64,000 bases of DNA from Streptacidiphilus sp. ASG 303 (GCF_020991365.1 NZ_JAJLRA010000015.1:62001-126000); one strand, 5' to 3'. Positions 8,603-17,855 are shown, numbered from the stretch's first letter. Notes: a model not told the origin generated them from the sequence alone. Numbers and translations: made by a program.

Positions 8603-8634
8603 CGGCCCCGGCCGGCTCCGCCCGGCCGGGGCCG
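8603..8634 (+). terminator. Hairpin terminator after DUF7144 gene
   Basis: A perfect 13-bp stem (8603-8615 with 8622-8634) and a 6-nt loop, 19 bp after the stop codon. There is no T run, as is common for actinobacterial terminators. Confidence 0.65.
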
Positions 8635-8966
8635 TCCCGTGCCCGGCCGCCCGCCGCCCGCCGCCCGCTACCCGTCGCCCGGGCCCCTGCCCGGTCCGGC
8701 CCCTGTTCGGTCCGGCCCCTCCCGCCCCCGGACCCTCGCACCGCCGCCCCCGACCGCCGCCCCCGCCGTCCGGGCCGCTGGGCCGTCCGCCGGATCCCCG
8801 CCCCGGACGGAGCAGCCGGAGCCGCCCACGGCGTGCCGCCCCGCCGCACCGGTGGTTCCGTCGACGGGAGGACCGGTACCGGCGCATCCCCGCCGCCGCG
8901 TCCCGCGCCGGGTCCGCCCGCCGCACCGCACCGCCCGCCACCCCCACCGGACGCAGGAGGCCGACC
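8635..8966. other. C/G-rich intergenic stretch
   Basis: No coding frame with credible codon bias or ribosome binding site is seen. It presumably holds the promoter for the membrane protein gene at 8967, but no element could be assigned. Confidence 0.5.
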
Positions 8967-10355
8967 ATGGCGGACCACGCCCCCGGCCCCCCGCCGGAAC
9001 CCCGCGGCCCCGCCCGCCCGGACGGCCCGGACGGCCCCCACCGTCCGGACGGCCCGGACGGCCCCCACCGTCCGGACGGCCCCGACCACCCGGGCGGGCC
9101 GCGCGAGCTGGACGAGCTGCGCCACCGGGTCGAGGTGCTGGAGCACGCCGGTCCGCCCCCCGCCCGCCACCACCGCCTGCGGTCGCTCTCCTCCTTCCTG
9201 CTGATCCTGGCCGCCTCGCTCCTCTCCCTGCTCGCCGTCGTCGCCGTCTGGGCGGACAGCATCGTCGACGACACCGACCGGTACGTCGCCACCGTCGCGC
9301 CCCTGGCCTCCGACCCGGCCGTCCAGCAGGCCGTCACCAACCGGGCCACCGCCGAGATCGTCGCCCGGATCGACGTCAAGGGCCTGGTCGACCAGCTCGC
9401 GAAGGCCGCGCAGCAGAAGGGCGTCCCCCCGCAGGCCGCCGACCTGATCACCCGCCTCAGCGGCCCCATCACCAGCGGGCTGAGCGACCTCGTCGGCAAC
9501 GCCGTGCACAAGGTGGTCACCAGCAGCGCCTTCGCGACCGTCTGGACCGAGGCCAACCGGGCGGCCCACGCCTCCTTCGACAAGGCCCTCTCCGGGAAGG
9601 GCGGGGGCGCCGTCGCGCTGACCGACAACCAGGTCACCGTCGACATCGGACCGGTCATCGCCCGGGCCAAGGACGAACTCGTCAAGGCGGGCTTCGCCCC
9701 CGCCGCGAAGATCCCGGTCGTCCACACGACCATCACCGTCTTCGCCTCGAAGGACGTCGGCAGGCTCCGCACCGGGATCCGCCTCCTCCAGCTGGCCGGC
9801 ACCTGGCTCCCCGTGGCGGCCCTGCTGCTCGCCGCCTGCGGGGTGCTGCTCGCCGCCGACCGCCGACGGGCCCTGCTCGGCGCCGCCCTCGGCGTCACCG
9901 CGGCCATGCTCGTCCTCGGCCTCTCCCTCAGCGCCTTCCGCGCCCTCTACCTGGACCGCCTCCCGCCCGGCACCTCCCAGGCCGCCGCCGGGGCCGTCTT
10001 CGACGCGCTGGTGCGGTTCCTGCGGGCCGCCGTGCGGGCGCTCGGGGCCCTCGCCGCCGTCACCGCCCTGGGCGCCTGGCTGGAGGGCCCCTCGCGGCCC
10101 GCGGTGGCCGTCCGCTCGGGGTGCGCCCGGGCGGTCGGCGCGCTGCGCGGCGCGGCCGCCTCGGCCGGGATGCGCACGGGCCCGGTCGGCCGGTTCGTCC
10201 ACCGCCGCAAGCGCTGGATCGGGGCGCTGATCCTCGCCGTGGCCGCGGTCGTGCTCCTCACCTGGTCGTACCCGACGTGGGGGGTCGTCCTCTGGACCGC
10301 CGCCGCGGTGCTCGCCGCCCTCGCCGTCCGCGAGTTCCTGGACACCGGCCCCTGA
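8967..10355 (+). CDS. Large actinobacterial integral membrane protein
   Basis: A 462-residue protein. Residues 1-45 are a Pro/Gly/Asp/His-rich tail built on a 27-bp DNA repeat; residues about 45-60 are a charged helix. A TM helix follows at about 72-95. A long extracytoplasmic domain comes next (about 96-270; it contains DDTDRYVATVAPLASDPAVQ, a signature seen in related Streptomyces proteins). Further TM segments are near 275-295, 303-325, 358-375 and 420-455. The N-in, large outside loop topology suggests a cell-envelope role, but no function is known. The start has a GGAGG ribosome binding site upstream. The epimerase gene follows about 200 bp later. Confidence 0.75.
   Translation: MADHAPGPPPEPRGPARPDGPDGPHRPDGPDGPHRPDGPDHPGGPRELDELRHRVEVLEHAGPPPARHHRLRSLSSFLLILAASLLSLLAVVAVWADSIVDDTDRYVATVAPLASDPAVQQAVTNRATAEIVARIDVKGLVDQLAKAAQQKGVPPQAADLITRLSGPITSGLSDLVGNAVHKVVTSSAFATVWTEANRAAHASFDKALSGKGGGAVALTDNQVTVDIGPVIARAKDELVKAGFAPAAKIPVVHTTITVFASKDVGRLRTGIRLLQLAGTWLPVAALLLAACGVLLAADRRRALLGAALGVTAAMLVLGLSLSAFRALYLDRLPPGTSQAAAGAVFDALVRFLRAAVRALGALAAVTALGAWLEGPSRPAVAVRSGCARAVGALRGAAASAGMRTGPVGRFVHRRKRWIGALILAVAAVVLLTWSYPTWGVVLWTAAAVLAALAVREFLDTGP
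9018..9083 (+). repeat. 27-bp tandem repeat, 2.4 copies, coding
   Basis: Two identical 27-bp units (9018-9044, 9045-9071) and a partial third encode the repeating PDGPDGPHR peptide in the disordered N-terminal tail of the membrane protein. The unit is a multiple of three, so copy changes keep the frame. Confidence 0.8.
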
Positions 10356-10555
10356 CGGCCCCGGGCGGTCCCGGACGTTCCCCGACGGCCCCGTCGCCGG
10401 CTCCGGCGCGCCCCCCGCACACGGCCCTGCGACACCCGCCGCGCCGGGGCCGCGCGGCGGCCGCCCCCGGGTACGGTGTCCCGACGGGCCGCACCGCGGC
10501 GGCCCGCCCGCGCGAGGTCCCCCGGGAGATCCCGCAGCCGAGAGGGAGGCGCCGG

Positions 10556-11491
10556 ATGCCGCAGACGGACGACGACACGCCCACCGGCCGTCAGTTCCGC
10601 ATCGCCCGCGGCGACCAGAGCGCCGTCGTCGTGGAGCTGGGGGCCGCGCTGCGCCACTACGAGGCCGGCGGCCGCCCGGTGCTCGACGGCTTCGCCGCCG
10701 ACGACCGGATCAGCGGCGGCCGCGGCCAGCTCCTGGTGCCCTGGCCCAACCGGATCACCGACGGCCGCTACCCCTGGGAGGGCGGCGAGCAGCAGCTGCC
10801 GCTCACCGAGCCCGCCCGCGGCAACGCCATCCACGGCCTGCTGCGGTGGACCTCCTGGCAGCCGCTGGAGCACGGGGAGGACCGGGTCGTCCTCGGCGCC
10901 ACCGTCTGGCCGCAGCCCGGGTACCCCTTCCGCCTCGACGTCCGCGCGGAGTACGCGCTCGGACCCGGGGGCCTGGAGGTCGCGGTGACGGCCCGCAACC
11001 GCTCCGGCGCCGCCGCGCCCTACGGGATCGGCCAGCACCCCTACCTCACCGCCGGCACGGACCTGGTCGACGAGGCCGTCCTCACCGTGCCCGCCCGCCT
11101 CCGGCTGCGCACCGGCGACCGGGGGACCCCGGTCGGCGACCCGGAGCCCGTGGACGGCACGCCCTACGACTTCCGCACCCCGCGCCCCGTCGGCGCGCTG
11201 GAGCTGGACACCGCCTACACCGGCCTGGAGGCCGGGCCCGGCGGCCGCCCTGCGGTGCGCCTGGCCCACCCGTCGGGGGAGCACGGCACCGACCTGTGGC
11301 TCGGTGAGGGCGTCCGGGCGGTCCAGCTCTTCACCGGGGACACCCTGGCGGAGGGCGCGCGGCGCCGCGGCCTGGCGGTCGAGCCGATGTCCTGCCCGCC
11401 CGACGCCTTCCGCAGCGGCACGGACCTCGTCGTGCTGGCCCCGGGGGAGCGGCACGTCCTGCGGTGGGGGCTCACCCCCTGGCGCGCCTGA
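10556..11491 (+). CDS. Aldose 1-epimerase family protein
   Basis: A 311-residue cytosolic protein of the galactose mutarotase (beta-sandwich) family, which interconverts alpha and beta anomers of aldoses. Visible family features: LVPWPNRITDG near residue 60, the first catalytic-type histidine in NAIHGLLRW near residue 85, GIGQHPYL with the second histidine near residue 160, and the glutamate of AVEPMSCPPDAF near residue 280. Start: ATG at 10556 after GAGGGAGG. Which sugar it acts on cannot be seen, and no sugar pathway genes are adjacent. Confidence 0.88.
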   Translation: MPQTDDDTPTGRQFRIARGDQSAVVVELGAALRHYEAGGRPVLDGFAADDRISGGRGQLLVPWPNRITDGRYPWEGGEQQLPLTEPARGNAIHGLLRWTSWQPLEHGEDRVVLGATVWPQPGYPFRLDVRAEYALGPGGLEVAVTARNRSGAAAPYGIGQHPYLTAGTDLVDEAVLTVPARLRLRTGDRGTPVGDPEPVDGTPYDFRTPRPVGALELDTAYTGLEAGPGGRPAVRLAHPSGEHGTDLWLGEGVRAVQLFTGDTLAEGARRRGLAVEPMSCPPDAFRSGTDLVVLAPGERHVLRWGLTPWRA

Positions 11492-11513
11492 CGTGCCGTG
11501 CCCCGCGGCCGCC

Positions 11514-11546
11514 GCGCCGGCACGGGCCCCGCGCCCGTGCCGGCGC
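11514..11546. terminator. Bidirectional 14-bp hairpin
   Basis: A perfect 14-bp stem (11514-11527 with 11533-11546) with a 5-nt loop between the convergent epimerase and DUF2252 genes. It probably terminates both. Confidence 0.7.
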
Positions 11547-11567
11547 CGTGGCCCTACCGCGCCCGCG

Positions 11568-12971
11568 TCACGCCCGCGTGGCCGCGACCCGCCCGCTGCG
11601 CACGGCCTCCACCAGGGCCCGGTGGTCGCGCTCGTTGAGGTCGGCGTAGCTCTCGGCGAACCGCACCAGCGCCCGGTCGAACACGTCGCCCGACCCCAGG
11701 TAGGCGGCGATCGCGATCCGGTCGCCGGACCGGGCGTGCGCCCGCGCCAGCGTCGCCCCGCACAGCTCGCCGAAGACCCGCATCCCGCGCGGCGCCATCG
11801 CCTCGGGCACGGCGATGCCCTTCCAGTCCCGCAGCTGGCGGACGTAGAAGTCGCGCGGCCGCCCGTCGATGCCGCTCACCCGCTCCCAGCCCAGGAAGAT
11901 GTCGCTGGCGGCCTGCATCAGCCGCTGCCCGGAGACGACCCGCTCGCCCTGGTTCGGGTACGCGCTCTCCCCGGCGTACGGCGCGAGCACCGACCGGTCG
12001 GCCTCCTTGGCCTGGAGCAGCAGCGGGTCCCCGTCGTCGCGGCCCAGCAGCAGCACGATCCAGCAGCGCGTGCCGACGCTGCCGACCCCGACCACCTTCC
12101 GGGCCATGTCCGCGATCCGGTACTGCTCCAGCAGCTGCCGCCGGTCGGACTGGAGGGTGCGGCCGTAGCTGAGGATCAGCCCGCGGATCCGGTCCTCCAG
12201 GGCGCCGCGCTCCAGGTCCGGCAGCAGGTCGGCCACCGGGACGACCAGCGGCGGGTCGGGCGTGATCCGGCGCTCGCCGTCCACCAGCCGGGTGAGCGCC
12301 CCGAACGCCTGCAGATTGTCGCGGGTGCGGGCCCTCGCGACGGCCCGGGAGACCTGCCGGCGCCCCGCCTCGTGCAGCCGGCCGCGGAGCAGCACCTGCA
12401 GCTCCTCCGCGTCCGCCTTGGCGTAGTGGACGGCGAGGTTGCCCATGAGGGCCAGGGAGCGCATCCACTCCCGGTACGACCGCACGGCGCCCTGCACCAC
12501 GGACGACCGCTCCCGGCGGTCGAACCCGTTGGCGCGGCCCGCGATGACCAGGCTGGCCGCCAGCCGCTTGACGTCCCACTCCCACGGGCCCGGCAGCGTC
12601 TCGTCGAAGTCGTTGATGTCGAAGACCAGGCGCCGCTCGGGCGTCGCCAGCAGCCGGAAGTTGAGCAGGTGCGCGTCGCCGCAGAGCTGCGCCGTGAGTC
12701 CGGAGTCCGGCGTCCCGGCCAGGTCGCCCGCCATGATCGCGGCGGCGCCCCGGTAGAAGCGGAACGGCGACTCCGTCATCCGCCCGTACCGGATCGGCAC
12801 CAGCTCGGGCAGCCGGGTCGCGGACTGGCGCTCGACGACGTCCACCGGGTGCGGCCGCCCCCGCGCCGGGGTGAACTCGCCGTGCAGGGAGCGCGGGGTG
12901 CGCGCCCGGGCGGCCTTGCCGCGGGCGGCCCGCTCCCGGGGGGTGCGGCCCGCGGCCGTCGTACCGGTCAT
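11568..12971 (-). CDS. DUF2252 family protein
   Basis: A 467-residue cytosolic protein of the DUF2252 family, which has a kinase-like (aminoglycoside phosphotransferase-related) fold. Seen here: LCGDAHLLNF near residue 95 and FDINDFDETLPGPWEWDVKRL near residue 120. In the family these correspond to a GDxHxxN catalytic-loop-like block and a DxxD block, and ARKVVGVGSVG appears further on. The length is normal for the family. The substrate is unknown. Start: ATG at 12971. It follows the CMD-like gene by 11 bp on the same strand, so the two probably form an operon. Confidence 0.85.
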   Translation of the reverse strand: MTGTTAAGRTPRERAARGKAARARTPRSLHGEFTPARGRPHPVDVVERQSATRLPELVPIRYGRMTESPFRFYRGAAAIMAGDLAGTPDSGLTAQLCGDAHLLNFRLLATPERRLVFDINDFDETLPGPWEWDVKRLAASLVIAGRANGFDRRERSSVVQGAVRSYREWMRSLALMGNLAVHYAKADAEELQVLLRGRLHEAGRRQVSRAVARARTRDNLQAFGALTRLVDGERRITPDPPLVVPVADLLPDLERGALEDRIRGLILSYGRTLQSDRRQLLEQYRIADMARKVVGVGSVGTRCWIVLLLGRDDGDPLLLQAKEADRSVLAPYAGESAYPNQGERVVSGQRLMQAASDIFLGWERVSGIDGRPRDFYVRQLRDWKGIAVPEAMAPRGMRVFGELCGATLARAHARSGDRIAIAAYLGSGDVFDRALVRFAESYADLNERDHRALVEAVRSGRVAATRA

Positions 12972-12982
12972 GGCGTGCCCGC

Positions 12983-13315
12983 TCAGTGGAGGTCGAAGGC
13001 CTGGACGATGTTGCCGGCCGCGGTGACGGTGCGGGCGCTGCCGACCAGGGGGGCCAGGGCCACCAGGACGCCCTCCAGCCTCTCCGCCGGCACCCCGGCG
13101 TGCACGGCTGCACCCAGGTTGACCAGGTAGGACGCGGGGGAGGCGTCCATGGCGATCAGGGCGGCGATCCGTATCAGCAGGTAGGTCTCCTCGTCGAGGC
13201 CCGAACGCTCGAAGGCGCCCGCCGTCATCGTGGTGAGCCCCTCGATGAGCTGCGCGTCGCCCCGGGCCAGCACGCCCAGGAGCTCCTCGGTGGTCAGCGG
13301 GCGGCTCGTGGTCAT
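12983..13315 (-). CDS. Carboxymuconolactone decarboxylase-like protein
   Basis: About 110 residues, all-alpha. It resembles the CMD/AhpD superfamily (ALIAMDASPASYLVNLGAAV in the position of the ExxxxxC-type helix), but the catalytic Cys-x-x-Cys of AhpD peroxidase is absent, so it is probably a non-redox member. The ATG at 13315 with GAGGAGG upstream is better than an in-frame ATG at 13366. It lies 11 bp upstream of the DUF2252 gene and is probably co-transcribed with it. Confidence 0.75.
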   Translation of the reverse strand: MTTSRPLTTEELLGVLARGDAQLIEGLTTMTAGAFERSGLDEETYLLIRIAALIAMDASPASYLVNLGAAVHAGVPAERLEGVLVALAPLVGSARTVTAAGNIVQAFDLH

Positions 13316-13440
13316 CCGGCGCCTCCTCGTCCTGCCCCCGTCGTGCCGTCCCTGCGGGGCGGACACTCCCAGTCTCCTCCCGGCGGCTGCCTCCCGCAGT
13401 CCGTGGCGGGCGGGGCGCCGGGGACCCGCCGCCCCCGCGG

Positions 13441-13472
13441 GCCGCGGCCCCTCCCGCCGGAGGGGCCGCGGC
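13441..13472 (-). terminator. 14-bp hairpin after CAP protein gene
   Basis: A perfect 14-bp stem (13441-13454 with 13459-13472) and a 4-nt loop begins 17 bp after the CAP gene stop on the minus strand. It separates that gene from the CMD-DUF2252 pair. Confidence 0.68.
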
Positions 13473-13488
13473 TGCGGCGGGCGGGGCG

Positions 13489-14535
13489 TCAGCTGCCGAC
13501 GACGGGGCCCGCCTCCGGCGCCGGGGCGGCCGCGGAGCCGCCTCCCGGTGCCGTCACCGGACCGCTACCGGCCCCCGGACGGCCCCCGGCGCCCGTGCCG
13601 GGCCGGGTGCCGGTGGCGCCGGTGGCGCCGTTCCCGACGCCGTTCCCGCTCCCCGTGCCCGGCTGGGCCCCGGCCCCGCTGCCGCTCCCCGTACCGCTCC
13701 CGGTGCCGGTGCCGTTCCCCGTGCCCGTGCCCGTGCCGGTGCCGGGCCGCGTGCCGCCGCCCTGTCCCGCGCTTCCGCCCTGACCCGTACCGCCACCGGT
13801 CCCGCCGCCCGCACCCGGTCCGCCGGTCCCGCTCCCCGCTCCCGGACCGCCGCCGTTCCCCGGACCGCCGCCCGCGCCGGGCCCGTTCCCCGCACCCGGC
13901 CGCGGACCCGGGCCCGTGCCCGGTCCGGAGCCCCCCGCCGGGCCGGGGTCGGCGGCCAGGACGTTCCGCCCGTACTGCCCGGGCACGTTCCCGGCGCCGC
14001 GGAAGACCACGACCACGTACGTCTCGAACCAGTGCGCGCCCCGCCCCGCCACCCGGGCCGCGCCGATCCGCGTGGTGGCCCGCCAGACCAGCTGGGTGAA
14101 GCGGCCCGTCCCGCGCGAGGTGCCTGGGTGCCCGAAGTCGTACGCCCGGGCCTCGCGGTACCAGGCGTCCACCGCCTCCCCGGCGGTGCGCACCACCCGG
14201 ACCGAGCTGCCGCTCCAGTACAGGTCCTCCCCGGTGCCGGGTGCGGGGGCCCCGCGCCGGGCGGACAGGCCCTCCCACCGGGAGACCTCGCGGGCCCGCT
14301 GCTCCGCGTACTCGGTGAGTCGCCGGTCCAGGACCACCGGCGGCGCGTGGTGCCGCGCCCGCACCGAGTTCACGGCCTGGAGCGCCTCCTGGAGGAAGCG
14401 CTGCGAGGTGGCGTCCGGGAGGGCGGGCCGGGCCGGTCCCGGGGCGGCGGCCAGTCCCGCCAGGGCCGCCGCGGCGGCCAGGGCGCCCAGCCTCGTCGTA
14501 CGGTTCAGCCGGTTCTGCCGGTTCGGCCTGTTCAT
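13489..14535 (-). CDS. Secreted CAP-domain (SCP-like) protein
   Basis: A 348-residue exported protein. Residues 1-39 form a Sec signal peptide (Asn/Arg n-region, then a long Ala/Leu core, with likely cleavage after an Ala-rich stretch). Residues about 45-190 form a CAP/SCP domain: NSVRARHHAPPV, DFGHPG, GRFTQLVWRATTRIG and FETYVVVVF are the conserved blocks. Residues about 195-348 are a Gly/Pro/Ala/Thr low-complexity tail that may pass through the cell wall. CAP proteins bind lipids or act as wall-associated factors; the specific role is unknown. Start: ATG at 14535 with GGAGG 6 nt upstream. Confidence 0.83.
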   Translation of the reverse strand: MNRPNRQNRLNRTTRLGALAAAAALAGLAAAPGPARPALPDATSQRFLQEALQAVNSVRARHHAPPVVLDRRLTEYAEQRAREVSRWEGLSARRGAPAPGTGEDLYWSGSSVRVVRTAGEAVDAWYREARAYDFGHPGTSRGTGRFTQLVWRATTRIGAARVAGRGAHWFETYVVVVFRGAGNVPGQYGRNVLAADPGPAGGSGPGTGPGPRPGAGNGPGAGGGPGNGGGPGAGSGTGGPGAGGGTGGGTGQGGSAGQGGGTRPGTGTGTGTGNGTGTGSGTGSGSGAGAQPGTGSGNGVGNGATGATGTRPGTGAGGRPGAGSGPVTAPGGGSAAAPAPEAGPVVGS

Positions 14536-14751
14536 GGACAACCTCCAGATCGGGCGGCGCCGCGTCCGCGCACGGCCGGGTGACGCAGTCCACCCCACCC
14601 GGCGCCCCCGGCCCGCCGATTGCTCCGACCGGCGGCGTGGCAGAGCGCCCCGGGTTCACCCGTCCGGCCGACACGGCACGGATCCGGGGAGGCGGCAGGG
14701 CGCACCGGCGGGCGAGGATCGGCCGTGGGACCCGGAGAGGAGCGCAGCAGG

Positions 14752-14799
14752 ATGCGATCCACCCTTCCTGCAGGCCCCGACGGCCGGCGGCGCCCGTGA
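14752..14799 (+). CDS. 15-codon leader ORF coupled to phosphatase
   Basis: ATG at 14752 is preceded by a strong ribosome binding site (GGAGAGGAG, 14734-14742). It reads 15 codons and ends in a TGA that overlaps the GTG start of the phosphatase (GTGA). The phosphatase itself lacks a good binding site, so its translation may depend on this mini-ORF. The peptide is basic and unlike known families. It could instead be the true N-terminus if an indel exists here. Confidence 0.45.
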   Translation: MRSTLPAGPDGRRRP

Positions 14800-15917
14800 G
14801 GACGCCGCTGCGGCCCCGGGGCGGACGAAGGCGGCGTCCGCACGGACGGCGCGGCACGGCGCTCAGGGCCGTCCTCGCGACCCTGGTCGCGGTCACCGCC
14901 CTGGTCCTCGGCAGCAGCGTCCTGCTCGGCGTCGACGTCCGGCTGGCCCCGCTGCTCGCCTTCCTCCCCGCCTTCGCCGCGATCTTCGGCACGGTGGCGC
15001 AGACCGTGCTCGCCGCCGTCTGGGCGACCGCCGCCGTCTCGACCGCCTACAGCTACCTGTCGGACCGGAGCGGGGTGACCAGCCTGGTGGCCGCCGGCTT
15101 CTGCGCGGTGCTGGGCGGGCTCAGCGTGGAGGCGTGCCGCCGCCGCATCCACCGTGAGGAGGAGCTGGGGCGCCTGCGGTCCACCGCCGCAGCCCTCCAG
15201 CGGCAGATCCTGCGCCCGCTGCCGCTCCTGACCGACCGGCTGCTGGTCGGCGGCCTCTACGACCCGGTCGAGAGCGACATCCTGGTGGGGGGCGACATCT
15301 ACGAGGTGGTCGCCTCCCCGTACGGCAGCCGGGTGCTCATCGGCGACGTCCAGGGCAAGGGCCTCGCCGCGATCGGGACCGGCTTCGCGGTGCTCGGCGC
15401 CTTCCGGGAGGCGGCGTACCGCGAGCCGACGCTCACCGCCGTCGTGGACGCCCTGGAGGACGCCGTCGTCCGGCACAACACCTACGCCCTGGGGGAGGGC
15501 GAGCAGGAACGGTTCGTCACCGCCCTCGTGCTCGGCGTGGACGGCGCCACCTCCTGCCAGGCGGTCAACTGCGGGCACATCACGCCGCACCTGCTGGACG
15601 GGGACGGCGCCCGGACCGTGCCGCTCGGCGAGCCGGGCGTGCCCCTGGGGCTGGAGCGCCTGGCGGCGGTCCCCCGCACCGTCGCCTGGTTCGACTTCCC
15701 GCGGGACAGCGCCCTGCTGCTCTGCACCGACGGCGTCACCGAGGCCCGGGACCGGCACGGCTCCTTCTACCCGCTGACCGAACGCCTCGCGCGCTGGGCG
15801 GGCCGCAGCGTCCCGGAGGTGACCGAGGCGCTCCGGGACGACCTGGACAGCTACACGGCCGGGGTGCACCGCGACGACATCGCCGTCCTCCTCGTCCGCC
15901 GCACCGCCGCCGCCTGA
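14796..15917 (+). CDS. Membrane-anchored SpoIIE/PP2C phosphatase
   Basis: About 373 residues. Two to three hydrophobic segments lie in residues 20-105, then a SpoIIE-type Ser/Thr phosphatase domain (about 140-370). The domain carries VGGDIYE and IGDVQGKG (metal-binding aspartates) and LLCTDGVTEARD and HRDDIAVLLV (C-terminal metal site). There is no GAF or PAS domain, so a membrane signal is the likely input. Its role would be to dephosphorylate an anti-sigma antagonist, or another phosphoserine protein; the partner is not adjacent. The GTG start overlaps the stop of the 15-codon leader ORF. Confidence 0.8.
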   Translation: MRTPLRPRGGRRRRPHGRRGTALRAVLATLVAVTALVLGSSVLLGVDVRLAPLLAFLPAFAAIFGTVAQTVLAAVWATAAVSTAYSYLSDRSGVTSLVAAGFCAVLGGLSVEACRRRIHREEELGRLRSTAAALQRQILRPLPLLTDRLLVGGLYDPVESDILVGGDIYEVVASPYGSRVLIGDVQGKGLAAIGTGFAVLGAFREAAYREPTLTAVVDALEDAVVRHNTYALGEGEQERFVTALVLGVDGATSCQAVNCGHITPHLLDGDGARTVPLGEPGVPLGLERLAAVPRTVAWFDFPRDSALLLCTDGVTEARDRHGSFYPLTERLARWAGRSVPEVTEALRDDLDSYTAGVHRDDIAVLLVRRTAAA

Positions 15918-15940
15918 CCGCGCCGCCGTACCGTCGCCCT

Positions 15941-16037
15941 GCCGCCTGCCGCCTGCCGCCTGCCGCCTGCCGCCTGCCGCCTGCCGCCTGCCGCCTGCCG
16001 CCTGCCGCCTGCCGCCTGCCGCCTGCCGCCTGCCGCC
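15941..16037. repeat. 7-bp tandem repeat, about 14 copies
   Basis: The unit GCCGCCT is repeated without error for 97 bp (about 13.9 copies), in the gap between the phosphatase and the DHA2 exporter gene. A 7-bp unit would shift a frame, and no gene runs through it. Frames read across it on the minus strand give only a monotonous peptide and are not genes. Confidence 0.9.
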
Positions 16038-16192
16038 GACCCCGCCGTGCATCCGCCCCGGCCCTGCGGCCCGAACCCTGACGCCACCCCCGCCCCGCAT
16101 CCCGGCGACCAGCCGGGGCAGCAGACCAGGCAGGGAGCGGCGCCCGGCGTCCTGCGACCGGCGCCGCCCGACGACGCCCGAAAGGCCCACCC

Positions 16193-17758
16193 GTGAGCAC
16201 AGCATCCGCCGTCTTCGGCAGGCCCGGCGGCGGCGGCCGCCCGCAGGCCGCGCACCGCTGGCAGGCCCTCTCCGTCTGCCTGATCGCGGCCTTCATGACG
16301 CTGCTCGACGTCAGCATCGTCAACGTCGCCCTGCCGTCGATCCGGTCCGGCCTGCACACCTCCGAGAGCGCCCTGCAGTGGGTGCTCTCCGGGTACGCCC
16401 TCGCCTTCGGGCTGGTCCTCGTCCCCGCCGGGCGGCTCGGGGACGTCCGCAGCCGCCGGGCCGTCTTCATGGCGGGCCTCGCCCTCTTCACCGCCGCCAG
16501 CGCCCTGGTGGGCGCCGCGCAGAACGAGGTCTGGCTCGTGGGCGCCCGCCTGCTCCAGGGCCTGGCCGGCGGCCTGCTGATGCCGCAGGTGTCCGGGTTC
16601 GTCCAGCAGCTCTTCCGGGGCGAGGAGCGGGGCCGGGCCTTCGGCCTGCTCGGCGCCACCGTCGGCGTCTCCACCGCGATCGGGCCGCTGCTGGGCGGGC
16701 TGCTCATCCAGGCCTTCGGGGTGCAGGAGGGCTGGCGCTGGGTCTTCTACGTCAACCTGCCGATCGGCGTGGCCGCCCTGCCGGTCGCGTACCGGCTGCT
16801 GCCCGGCCCCCGGGCCCAGGGGGCCGGGGACGGCGCGGCCGTCCGGCGCGACCGCGGCTTCGACCCGGTGGGCGTCCTCCTGCTGGGCGCGGGCACGGTG
16901 GCGCTCCTGCTGCCCTTCGTCCAGGAGCAGCAGTGGCCCGGCGCCCGCAAGTGGCTGCTGCTGCCGGCCGCCGCCCTGCTGCTGGCCGCCTTCACGCTCT
17001 GGGAGCTCCGGTACGCGGGCCGCGCCGAGCCGCTGGTGGACCTGCGGCTGTTCCGCGCCCGGTCCTTCGCGCTGGGGGCGCTGCTCTCCCTGGTGTACTT
17101 CGCGGGCTTCACCGCGATCTTCTTCATGTTCACGCTCTACCTGCAGAACGGCCTGCACTACAGCGCCCTGCAGGCCGGACTCGCGATCACGCCCTTCGCG
17201 CTCGGCTCGGCCGTCGCGGCGGCGGCCGGCGGCCGGGTGGTCAACCGGATGGGCCGGCCGCTGGTGGCCTGGGGGCTGGTGCTGGTCGCGGTCGGGATGG
17301 CGGGCGCGGCCCTCGCCGTCCACCTGGTCCCGGGGCACTCGGCGGGCCTGGCGACCCTCGCCCCGCTGCTCCTCGCGGGTGTCGGCAGCGGGCTGGTCAT
17401 CACCCCGAACCAGACCCTCACGCTCAGCGAGGTCCCCGTGGTCCGGGCGGGCAGCGCGGGCGGCGTCCTGCAGACGGGCCAGCGCATCGGCTCGGCCGTG
17501 GGCATCGCCGCGGTCGGCTCCGTCTTCTTCGCCCACCTGAACTCCCACGGCGGCGACTGGGCCGGCGCCTTCCAGCGCGGCATCGCGGTGGCCACCGGGT
17601 TCGTGCTGCTGGCCCTGGTGGCCGCCCTCGTGGACGTGGCGGGCGGCCGCGGGCGCGCCGGGACCGGCCGGGTGCAGGGCCGGCCGCCGGGGGCGGGCGC
17701 GGAGCCGGAGCCGGGCGGCGCGGCCGCTGCTCCCGGCGGGGGGCGGCGTCTGGGCTGA
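16193..17758 (+). CDS. DHA2-type MFS drug exporter
   Basis: A 521-residue inner membrane protein with 14 predicted hydrophobic segments, as expected for the EmrB/QacA DHA2 subfamily of proton-driven drug exporters. Visible motifs: LLDVSIVNVALPSI in TM1, GRLGDVRSRR (motif A) in loop 2-3, ARLLQGLAGGLLMP (motif B region), and the motif-C-type GPLLGGLLI. The C-terminal tail is Gly/Pro-rich and disordered. The start is a GTG at 16193 with GAAAGG upstream. No TetR or MarR gene adjoins it, so regulation is not visible. Confidence 0.87.
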   Translation: MSTASAVFGRPGGGGRPQAAHRWQALSVCLIAAFMTLLDVSIVNVALPSIRSGLHTSESALQWVLSGYALAFGLVLVPAGRLGDVRSRRAVFMAGLALFTAASALVGAAQNEVWLVGARLLQGLAGGLLMPQVSGFVQQLFRGEERGRAFGLLGATVGVSTAIGPLLGGLLIQAFGVQEGWRWVFYVNLPIGVAALPVAYRLLPGPRAQGAGDGAAVRRDRGFDPVGVLLLGAGTVALLLPFVQEQQWPGARKWLLLPAAALLLAAFTLWELRYAGRAEPLVDLRLFRARSFALGALLSLVYFAGFTAIFFMFTLYLQNGLHYSALQAGLAITPFALGSAVAAAAGGRVVNRMGRPLVAWGLVLVAVGMAGAALAVHLVPGHSAGLATLAPLLLAGVGSGLVITPNQTLTLSEVPVVRAGSAGGVLQTGQRIGSAVGIAAVGSVFFAHLNSHGGDWAGAFQRGIAVATGFVLLALVAALVDVAGGRGRAGTGRVQGRPPGAGAEPEPGGAAAAPGGGRRLG

Positions 17759-17855
17759 TCAGGGCGTACGGGCGGGCTATCCGGGTGAGAGTGCGTGCGC
17801 CGCGCGCTGACGCGGCGTCGGATCGGTTAACCAGTAGGCGACCACTTCTTCACCT

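Noticed and set aside
12983-13315. AhpD-type alkylhydroperoxidase
   Set aside because: The required CxxC redox motif is absent, so only a general CMD-like call is made.
15941-16037. Minus-strand frames giving a QAAGGRR repeat peptide
   Set aside because: The peptide is only the translation of the GCCGCCT array; there is no start signal or domain.
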